Assembly: GCA_003154855.1 (NCBI GenBank)
Contig: PMEV01000362.1
Coordinates: forward strand, 1-6,793
DNA from: Bryobacterales bacterium
GTDB taxonomy: Bacteria > Acidobacteriota > Terriglobia > Bryobacterales > Bryobacteraceae
Direction of reading: 5' to 3'
Length of the DNA: 6,793 bases
Under the pieces are notes generated by a model. The model saw only the letters and a program-made list of their open reading frames with translations, was not told the DNA's origin and did not search any database. Position numbers and translations under genes: made by a program. Shown in pieces: positions 1 to 5,768 of the stretch. How positions within the stretch are numbered: position 1 is the first letter of the stretch; each line of letters begins with the position of its first letter.

Positions 1-2100
1 TTGGGTAAATATGAACTCGGGATTAAACTGGTACACGCCCGGCTGCGCATAAGTGGGCACAGCAAAGTTGATCTGCACGACGCCACAGGGCAGCGTGGGT
101 GCGCCACCGGCATATTCGGCTGGAGCGCCAGGACCTAGAGAGTCCTGGATGTAAATGCTTAAGCCGGGTGTCAGGTTCACGGGGCCGGGCGGGTTGAGAC
201 CACCTGTGGCGCAAGGGGGATCGATCATGCTGAAGCCGGTGCCCCAGATGGCGACGATGGAACCCCTCGGCGCGGGATTGGACGGACCGTTGATGGTGCC
301 ATCCTGGTTCAGGACCAACGCCTCAGAGGAGACGTTAGGCTGGAGCCGGAAGATGCCCGCGGATCCAAAGGCCGTCACCAGCGCCGAGGCCGAGCCGACG
401 GTGGCCTGGTTGTAAACAACGGTGACGTTCGTCTGCGTCTTGCCGCTCAGTTCGACGGGCGCCTGAGCATTGACTTGCCGCGATTGGGCGTACAGCACTG
501 GCGCGGGCTGTCCGTCGAAGAGAACTTGAACGCCCGCCAGTTGGCGTGGAATCTGGCCCTGCGCGTCCGGTTGGTAGGCAACACCGGTGTCCGGACCGAT
601 TCCGAATCCAGTCAGCGTGACGAGTTCACCAGGCACCAGCGAGTAATCCGTTAATAGCGTCGCGGAGTTCTGAACGCGAGGCGACAGGCAGGGCGGCGGG
701 ATCCATCCGGGGCCGCCAAAGCGGAGCTGCGACCTTAGAACGTTGTCCGAACCCCAACATACCGCCAGAACCGACCCGTCTCCGGGCAATGACAGGGCGT
801 TGATCGGAGAGCCGTTCTGGCCGGCATAGGTGGCGTCGAGGAGGGCGCCGCGATTATCCAGATGGGCCACAAAGCCATCGCCGGGCCAGCCGCCGCCAAA
901 ACAGATCTGCGGCGCGGAAGCGGTCACGGGGAAACTTGCGCCGGCCTGGCCGGCGACATAGGCCTCGCCCGAGGCGGTGACCGCTAGTTGAGTGACGCCC
1001 AATGAGGCCGTATCCGCATCCAGGCTCGGCACATAAGTGGACCAGGCGAGAGCGCGGCCGTCCGCCGCGATCGCGGCCACGAATCCTCCAGGCGAGGTGC
1101 TGTTCCAGAGGGGCACCAGGGGGGCTGGCTGGAAGCTTCCGGCCGTGGTGGGGAAATCGAGCGAAGTGGTCGAGCCGGCGACGTAGATGCTGCCCGCCGA
1201 ATCGGTTTGCAGCGCGGCGGGAGCGTCCGCGCCACTTCCGCCCAGATAGGTGGAGAACACGAGGCGGTGGCGGGAGTCGAGCTTGGCAATGAAGAGATTC
1301 TGAGTTCCCTGGAGGGCGCTTTGCAGCGCCCCGGACGAGACTGGAAAGTCGGGCGAACTGGTCGAACCGGCGACGAGGACATTGCCGGTGGCGTCCACCA
1401 GGATTGCGTTGGCGGCGTCCTGGTTGCTTCCAGCCAGAGAGACGTTGTACAGGAAGGCGGAGCCGGCGGCATCGATCTTCAACACGAAGGCGTGGCCGGA
1501 GCCGGATGTTCCGGCGATGTAGGCGTTACCCTGAGGGTCGATGGCGATGGCCGCCGGTTTTGCTTCCGTGTCGGGCAGGTAGGTGGAATACAGCAGGCGG
1601 CTCCCATCGGCGCTGATTTTGGCGGCAAACGCCGTGGCTGTTTGGCTGACGGGGATGGCGGCGCTGGCGGTAGTGGGGAAAGAACCCTCCGTAGTGCCGG
1701 TGACAAAGACGTTGCCGGCCCCGTCTACAGCCAGAGCAGCCGCAGTGTCGGCGGTGGGGCCTCCCAGGTAGGTACCCCAAACCAGATTGCCGGAGGGGTC
1801 GACCTTGCCGACGTAAGCGTCGGAACAGGGATGAAATGCCCCAAAGGAGGGCCGGGGCCGAAGTGAAAAGCCAGTGTTGATCCAACACGTGCCGCCGCCG
1901 GGCTGGGTCTGCACCGCGCCCGGGGTGACCGGGCCGGACCCGAAGGAATATAGATTCCCAGCGGCGTCGAAGATTGCCGGACCGGTCGCCGGTAGGGGGA
2001 TGCTGGTGATGCTGCCGGATTGCGCCCACAAACTGCCCGCGAGAAGAAGGGGCATGGCCAGCCGAAGGGCGCGCCTGCATCGAGAAGTGTCCGAAGCCAA
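1..2100 (-). CDS. Secreted SBBP beta-propeller repeat protein with TIGR03437-type C-terminal domain (3' end outside window)
   Basis: Exactly 700 codons stay open from a TTG start to the window edge with no stop, so the C-terminus is missing. The start is chosen because GAGGAG lies 7 bases upstream and because residues 1-27 read as a signal peptide: an Arg-rich n-region (R7, R9, R10, R13), a hydrophobic core MPLLLAGSLW and a likely cleavage site at WAQ-S. An in-frame ATG at 2055 (M16) would lose the basic n-region. Residues about 95-430 hold roughly six SBBP-type units, seen as recurring D-x-x-GN-x-Y/V-x-x-G-T/S, FP-T/V and YSTYLGG-like motifs (YLGG at 111, STYLGG at 283, STYVPS at 354). Residues about 474-700 match the TIGR03437 domain of Solibacter: VQNSA, PGELVTLTGFGIGP, PAPVLYAQSRQVNAQAP, then a second half with GSIVAIWGTGF and VVQINFAVP. 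The family is exported and its function unknown. No catalytic motif is seen. The stop probably lies shortly beyond base 1. Confidence 0.9.
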   Translation of the reverse strand, partial: MASDTSRCRRALRLAMPLLLAGSLWAQSGSITSIPLPATGPAIFDAAGNLYSFGSGPVTPGAVQTQPGGGTCWINTGFSLRPRPSFGAFHPCSDAYVGKVDPSGNLVWGTYLGGPTADTAAALAVDGAGNVFVTGTTEGSFPTTASAAIPVSQTATAFAAKISADGSRLLYSTYLPDTEAKPAAIAIDPQGNAYIAGTSGSGHAFVLKIDAAGSAFLYNVSLAGSNQDAANAILVDATGNVLVAGSTSSPDFPVSSGALQSALQGTQNLFIAKLDSRHRLVFSTYLGGSGADAPAALQTDSAGSIYVAGSTTSLDFPTTAGSFQPAPLVPLWNSTSPGGFVAAIAADGRALAWSTYVPSLDADTASLGVTQLAVTASGEAYVAGQAGASFPVTASAPQICFGGGWPGDGFVAHLDNRGALLDATYAGQNGSPINALSLPGDGSVLAVCWGSDNVLRSQLRFGGPGWIPPPCLSPRVQNSATLLTDYSLVPGELVTLTGFGIGPDTGVAYQPDAQGQIPRQLAGVQVLFDGQPAPVLYAQSRQVNAQAPVELSGKTQTNVTVVYNQATVGSASALVTAFGSAGIFRLQPNVSSEALVLNQDGTINGPSNPAPRGSIVAIWGTGFSMIDPPCATGGLNPPGPVNLTPGLSIYIQDSLGPGAPAEYAGGAPTLPCGVVQINFAVPTYAQPGVYQFNPEFIFTQ

Positions 2101-2107
2101 TGGAGGT

Positions 2108-2113
2108 CTCCTC
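2108..2113 (-). promoter_or_regulatory. Ribosome binding site deciding the TTG start of the SBBP protein
   Basis: On the minus strand GAGGAG is followed by 7 bases and then TTG at 2100-2098. This is a near-ideal Shine-Dalgarno sequence and spacing. It supports the TTG over the in-frame ATG 15 codons downstream at 2055, where no comparable purine-rich site sits at proper distance. Confidence 0.75.
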
Positions 2114-2130
2114 TGCTCACTACGGTACTC

Positions 2131-2169
2131 TGCAAGGCATCGTTGCGGCAAGCCTGCAGGATTGCGCCT
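2131..2169. repeat. 39-base intergenic direct repeat, copy 1
   Basis: This copy matches 2246-2284 at 34 of 39 positions in the same orientation, 115 bases apart. The shared core contains TTGCGGCAAGC, then one variable base, then TGCAGGATTGCG. The core includes the interrupted palindrome TTGC-G-GCAA, and this copy also contains the perfect 8-base palindrome CCTGCAGG. It lies just upstream of the SBBP gene start, ending about 18 bases before its ribosome binding site. It could be a dispersed intergenic repeat family or a binding site, and its role is unknown. Confidence 0.7.
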
Positions 2170-2245
2170 TTGTGGCGCCTCTTCTAAGACAATCGAGACT
2201 GCCGTTTAAACGACTCTATTTCACGAAAATCGTGGCGCCGTAGCG
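2170..2245. other. AT-richer spacer with short palindromes, possible promoter or operator region
   Basis: This 76-base stretch between the two direct repeats is visibly less GC-rich than the flanking genes. It contains the perfect 10-base palindrome CGTTTAAACG (2203-2212), a small hairpin CACGA-AAA-TCGTG (2222-2234) and GTGGCGCC twice in the same orientation (2172-2179 and 2232-2239). It is the only place in the window where a promoter for the SBBP gene would be expected. I could not find a convincing -35/-10 pair, and no hairpin is followed by a T-run, so neither a promoter nor a terminator is assigned. Any regulatory role is inference. Confidence 0.35.
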
Positions 2246-2284
2246 TGCGAGGCGTCCTTGCGGCAAGCTTGCAGGATTGCGTCT
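2246..2284. repeat. 39-base intergenic direct repeat, copy 2
   Basis: This is the second copy of the element at 2131-2169, with five substitutions. It begins TGCGAGGCGT and contains the perfect 10-base palindrome GCAAGCTTGC, which in copy 1 is broken by one C/T change. It lies 4 bases beyond the stop codon of the transporter gene, so the copies bracket the spacer between the efflux operon and the SBBP gene. Having one copy at each end of the gap may mean local duplication or two members of a dispersed family. Confidence 0.7.
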
Positions 2285-2288
2285 GGTC

Positions 2289-3854
2289 TCAGTGCGCGGG
2301 GGAGCCAGCGCGGTGGTGGCGGGGTTTCTTCATGACCAGCAGCAGCGGAAGCACGGCCAGGAAGAGCAGGGCCATCACGTGGAAGGTCTCGTTGAAGGAG
2401 AGCATGGCGGCCTGCTGCTGGACCGAGCCGAACAGCGCCGCGAAGGCCTGGCGGGTGGCGGTGGCGGAATCCGCGCCGTGGGCCAGCATGGCGGCGCGCG
2501 CCCCCTGTAGCATTTGCCGGGCGGCCGGGTTGTAGACATCCACGTGCGAACCCAGAACGTTGATGTGCACCTGCTGGCGCCGCGCCAGAAACGTGGTGGC
2601 GGCCGCGATCCCCATGCTCCCGCCGATATTGCGCATCAGGTTGAAGATGCTGGTAGCGTTGCCCATCTCCTCCTTGGGGATGGGGTCCATGGAAGTGGTG
2701 GTCAGCGGAACGAACAGCAGCGCCATGGCCATCCCCTGGAACAACTGCGGCCAGAAGATGTCCCAGTAGCCGGCGTTGAGGTTGATCCTGGAAAGCTGGT
2801 AGAGCGTGAAAGCCCCTCCGCTCAGACCCACGACCAGCAGCTTGCGCGGATCGAAGCGGATCAGGAACATGCCCACGATCGGCATGGCGAAGAAGGAGCC
2901 CAGGCCACGCGGAGCCATGGCGATCCCCGCGTCGATGGCCGGGTAGCCGAGCAGGGTTTGCAGGAAGATGGGCAGCAGCACCATGCTTCCATAGAGCACG
3001 AACCCCACCACGGTCATCATCAGCACGCCGGCGGCGTAGGTGCGGTTCTTGAGCACACGCAGTTGCACGACGGGGTGCTGAACGCGCAGCTCACGGATCA
3101 GAAAGGCGAGGATGCCCACAGCCGAAACTACCGTGAGCGCCGTGATCCAGTGCGCGGCGAACCAATCCTCCTCCTGCCCCTTGTCGAGCACCACCTGCAA
3201 CGCGCCAATGCCCACCGCGAGCATTCCGATGCCCCAGTAGTCCACTCCACCGGCCCGCCTGCGGATGTAGGGAGGGTCGAAGAGGAACAGCTTGGCCAGG
3301 ACGACCGAGGCGATGCCCACCGGAATGTTGATGTAGAAGATCCAGCGCCAACTGTAGTGGTCGGTGAGCCAGCCGCCCAGCACCGGTCCGAGCATGGGCG
3401 CCACCACGATACCCAGCCCCCACATCGCCATGGCCTTGCCGCGGCCGGCGGGCGGGAAGGCTTCCAGCATCACCGCCTGGGAAAGCGGCTGCATCGCCCC
3501 GCCGGTAGCGCCCTGGACGATGCGGCACAAGATCAGCGCGGGCAGGTTAGGCGCCAGCGCGCAGAAGAAAGACGCCACGGTGAATCCGGCGACGGCGGCC
3601 ATGAACAGACGCTTGCGGCCGAAGAAGTTGGCCAGCCAGCCGGTCATGGGCAGAATGACCGCGTTGGCGACCAGGTAGGAGGTGAGCACCCAGGTGGCCT
3701 CGTCGACGGTGGCCGAGAGGCTGCCCGCGATGTGCGGCAAGGAGACGTTGACGACGGTGGTGTCCAGCACCTCCATGAAGGTGCCGAGCATCACCGCGCT
3801 CCCGACGATCCACGGGTTGACGACGGGCGCCAGGGGCGGGGCCTGGGCAGCCAT
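2289..3854 (-). CDS. emrB: EmrB-type DHA2 family major facilitator multidrug efflux transporter
   Basis: This is the inner-membrane pump of a tripartite exporter. It is 521 residues long, close to E. coli EmrB (about 512), and members of the family have 14 transmembrane helices driven by proton exchange. DHA2 signatures are visible in order: LDTTVVNVSLP at residues 30-40 in helix 1, the loop 2-3 motif GWLANFFGRKR at 72-82, GPVLGGWL at 156-163 (motif C), WRWIFYINIPVG at 169-180, KGQEEDW at 225-231, and GNATSIFNLMRNIGGSMG at 398-415. A hydrophilic stretch at about 424-485 before the last helix fits the periplasmic loop of EmrB proteins. The tail after residue 508 is short and basic. The ATG overlaps the kinase stop as TGATG, with GGAGGGAG 12 bases upstream. 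It is the last gene of the operon. The substrate cannot be read from sequence. The symbol is assigned at family level. Confidence 0.93.
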   Translation of the reverse strand: MAAQAPPLAPVVNPWIVGSAVMLGTFMEVLDTTVVNVSLPHIAGSLSATVDEATWVLTSYLVANAVILPMTGWLANFFGRKRLFMAAVAGFTVASFFCALAPNLPALILCRIVQGATGGAMQPLSQAVMLEAFPPAGRGKAMAMWGLGIVVAPMLGPVLGGWLTDHYSWRWIFYINIPVGIASVVLAKLFLFDPPYIRRRAGGVDYWGIGMLAVGIGALQVVLDKGQEEDWFAAHWITALTVVSAVGILAFLIRELRVQHPVVQLRVLKNRTYAAGVLMMTVVGFVLYGSMVLLPIFLQTLLGYPAIDAGIAMAPRGLGSFFAMPIVGMFLIRFDPRKLLVVGLSGGAFTLYQLSRINLNAGYWDIFWPQLFQGMAMALLFVPLTTTSMDPIPKEEMGNATSIFNLMRNIGGSMGIAAATTFLARRQQVHINVLGSHVDVYNPAARQMLQGARAAMLAHGADSATATRQAFAALFGSVQQQAAMLSFNETFHVMALLFLAVLPLLLVMKKPRHHRAGSPAH

Positions 3855-4474
3855 CAGCGCTCGGCGCTCCCTCCGATCGCGGCCAGAATCGCCGCGACCG
3901 CGGCCGCCTCTCCCATACTCGACGAGAGCATCAGGTTATAGAGGTGGCGATAGGTCCACTCCTGGCCGAAGTAGCGCCGGATGTAAGCCTCGCGACGGTG
4001 GTCCACGGATTCGATCTGTGCGCGGGGGTCGCCGCTCTGGGCCGCCTCCCGCCGCACTCGCTCGATGCGCTCCTCGAGCGGCGCATAGACGAAGACGTGG
4101 AAGACGTCCGTGCGGCGCTGGAGGACGCACTGGCCGCCCCGGCCCACCAGCACGCACTGGCCCTCGTTCGCGGCCGATCGGATGACGCGCTGCGTCAGTT
4201 CCGCCATGACGTCGGCATCGAAGATATGGTTAGGCGCGCTGGTGGCTACCCCCTCGTAGCCACCGCGCCACAGAGCTTTGTGCATGCGGTGCAGCAGCGG
4301 ATCGATGCGCTCGTCGAATTGCATCGCCACGGATGGATCGACATGCGCCTGGCTGGCAATCCGCTCGATGAGCACCCGATCCAGCAGGCGCCAGTTCAGC
4401 TTCTCGGCCAGTTGGCGCCCAATCACGGCGCGCCCGCTGCCGTACTCGCCGCCGATGGTAACCGAGCGGATCAT
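3854..4474 (-). CDS. Cytidylate-kinase-like P-loop family protein
   Basis: The protein has 206 residues and resembles the cytidylate-kinase-like family (PF13189 type), soluble and presumably cytoplasmic. Seen: a beta-1/P-loop start VTIGGEYGSGRAVIGRQLAE (residues 5-24), LLDRVLIERIA (30-40), VLVGRGGQCVL (108-118), HVFVYAPLEERIERV (126-140), and HRREAYIRRYFGQEW (159-173) in the lid/C-terminal part. The canonical Walker A Lys-Ser/Thr is replaced by R15-A16. As I recall, members of this family often show GSGG there, so the change alone does not prove loss of activity. ATG 4474 is chosen because family proteins begin just before beta-1 and because it lies 4 bases after the adaptor stop. An upstream start at 4558 would add 28 unrelated residues overlapping the adaptor gene. 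No good ribosome binding site precedes 4474, suggesting translational coupling. Its substrate and its role in an efflux operon are unknown. Confidence 0.85.
   Translation of the reverse strand: MIRSVTIGGEYGSGRAVIGRQLAEKLNWRLLDRVLIERIASQAHVDPSVAMQFDERIDPLLHRMHKALWRGGYEGVATSAPNHIFDADVMAELTQRVIRSAANEGQCVLVGRGGQCVLQRRTDVFHVFVYAPLEERIERVRREAAQSGDPRAQIESVDHRREAYIRRYFGQEWTYRHLYNLMLSSSMGEAAAVAAILAAIGGSAER
3867..3874 (-). promoter_or_regulatory. Ribosome binding site of the transporter gene, inside the kinase-like gene
   Basis: GGAGGGAG on the minus strand lies within the last codons of the kinase-like gene, with 12 bases between its 3' end and the ATG at 3854. Spacing is slightly long. Together with the TGATG overlap it supports the chosen transporter start and coupled translation. 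Confidence 0.55.
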
Positions 4475-4478
4475 GACG

Positions 4479-5768
4479 TTAGTTGGTGAAGACCGTGACC
4501 CCGACCGACATGCCCGGCCGTAGCAGATGGCGCGGGTCCGGTTTCCCTTCGAGAACAATCTTCACGGGCACCCGCTGAACCACTTTCACGTAGTTGCCGC
4601 TGGCGTTTTCGGGCGGCAGCACGCTGAATCGGGCGCCCGTCGCCGCAGCCACGCTCTCGACGCGGCCCCGGTATTCGCGGCCCCCAAAGGCGTCCACCGA
4701 GATGGTGGCGGGTTGGCCCGGATGCATATGGTTGAGTTGCGTTTCCTTGAAATTTGCGGTGATCCAGGTGTCTTCCAGCGGCACCAGGGCCAGTAGCGGC
4801 TGCCCGGGCTGAATTACCTGGCCCACCTCGACGGTCTTGCGGCTCACCATCCCGCTCACCGGCGCCACGATTTTGGTGTACTGCAAATTGAGTTGGGCCT
4901 GCTCGACCGAGGTCTGGTTCAATTCCGCTTTGGCCTGGGCCGAGCCGAACTGCGCTTGGCTCACCGCGATCTCCTCCGGCCCGCTACCGGCCGACCGCAA
5001 GCCGGCTTGCGCCTGCGCGAGGGCCGCCAGCGCCTGCGCCGCGTGACTCTCGGCCACGGGGACGCCCTGCTGGGCCTGCGCGACGGTGGCGCGCGCCACA
5101 TCCACCTCGGCGGCAGCGGCCAGGGCCTCGGATTCCGCGGTATCGTACTGTTGCCGCGAAATCTCTTCCCGATCGACCAGTTGCTTCATCCGGGCCAGGT
5201 TCTGCTGGGCCAAGGTGGCGCGCGCCTGGGCCTCGCGCTGGCGTGCCTGCGCCGCGGCGAGCTGGGCGTGGGCGGCGTCCACTTCCTTGCGCGCCGCGGC
5301 CAGGCCGGCCTCGGCCGCCTGCACGTTGGCCTGGGCGGAGCTGAGCCGGCTGGCGGTGACGGTGGTCATGATCGGCACGCCGGTTTCGGCCGCCCGCGCG
5401 GTGGCGCGCGCCGCTTCCGTGTCGGCCCGCGCGTGCTCGAGCGCCACCTGGTAGTCGCGTGGGTCGATTTCGACCAGCACAGTGCCCGCCTCGACGTACT
5501 GGTTGTCGTCCACGTGCACCGCCAGCACCGTTCCACCCACTTTGGCGCTGATCGGATTGATGTGCCCGTCGATCTGGGCGTCGTCCGTGCTCTCGCGGAT
5601 CGAATAGTAGCTCCAGAGCGCGTAAATCCCCGCAGCCAGCAGGATCACCAGCGCCAGCAGCGCCCACTTGGCCCGTGGATGCTCCCGCAGGAAGCCGCGG
5701 GGCCGCTCCACCGGCGTGGGCCTGGTCTCATATTCGGGTTGATCTTCGATATTGGCGAGGTCCGCCAT
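4479..5768 (-). CDS. emrA: EmrA/HlyD-type membrane fusion protein (periplasmic adaptor)
   Basis: This is the periplasmic adaptor linking the inner-membrane pump to the outer-membrane channel. It has 429 residues (E. coli EmrA about 390). Layout: a cytoplasmic N-tail rich in Pro and charged residues (1-34), a membrane anchor at about 35-55 (WALLALVILLAAGIYALW), and the first lipoyl half with STDDAQIDGHINPISAKVGG (60-79) and VEAGTVLVEIDPRDY (92-106). An Ala/Gln-rich helical hairpin runs from about 107 to 292, and the second lipoyl half follows (YTKIVAPVSGMVSRKTVEVGQ, 297-317, overlapping the hairpin end). A beta-barrel with ITANFKETQL (336-345) ends the protein. Near the hairpin tip, R193-x3-L197-x6-S204 fits the RLS motif described for TolC-docking adaptors. 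The start is ATG 5768, with GGGAG 7 bases upstream; GTG 5771 is one codon earlier and possible. It overlaps the TolC-like stop and ends 4 bases before the kinase-like gene. Confidence 0.93.
   Translation of the reverse strand: MADLANIEDQPEYETRPTPVERPRGFLREHPRAKWALLALVILLAAGIYALWSYYSIRESTDDAQIDGHINPISAKVGGTVLAVHVDDNQYVEAGTVLVEIDPRDYQVALEHARADTEAARATARAAETGVPIMTTVTASRLSSAQANVQAAEAGLAAARKEVDAAHAQLAAAQARQREAQARATLAQQNLARMKQLVDREEISRQQYDTAESEALAAAAEVDVARATVAQAQQGVPVAESHAAQALAALAQAQAGLRSAGSGPEEIAVSQAQFGSAQAKAELNQTSVEQAQLNLQYTKIVAPVSGMVSRKTVEVGQVIQPGQPLLALVPLEDTWITANFKETQLNHMHPGQPATISVDAFGGREYRGRVESVAAATGARFSVLPPENASGNYVKVVQRVPVKIVLEGKPDPRHLLRPGMSVGVTVFTN

Noticed and set aside
1207..1866. 219-codon plus-strand frame inside the SBBP gene
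   Set aside because: Its Gly/Val-rich periodic look comes from the propeller repeats read on the wrong strand; the minus-strand frame has the recognised domains.
1526..2135. Minus-strand frames of 184 and 136 codons near the start of the SBBP gene
   Set aside because: They are out of frame with the 700-codon SBBP frame and lack domains. The TTG-started frame at 2100 explains the region with a signal peptide and repeats.
2164..2178. GCGCC-TTTGT-GGCGC hairpin as an intrinsic terminator of the efflux operon
   Set aside because: The stem is only 5 base pairs and no T-run follows it on the minus strand.
2131..2284. CRISPR array or attachment-site pair
   Set aside because: There are only two copies with a 76-base spacer and five mismatches, with no cas or integrase genes nearby, so neither a CRISPR nor an integration boundary is supported.
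2514..3941. 475-codon open frame on the plus strand opposite the transporter gene
   Set aside because: The translation is a mirror frame rich in His, Gln, Gly, Glu and Asp with no recognisable domain, while the minus strand encodes a full EmrB-type protein. Long antisense frames are expected in GC-rich genes.
4475..4558. Upstream start at 4558 for the kinase-like protein
   Set aside because: It would add 28 Arg/Ser-rich residues that overlap the adaptor's coding end and match nothing in the family. ATG 4474 begins right at beta-1.
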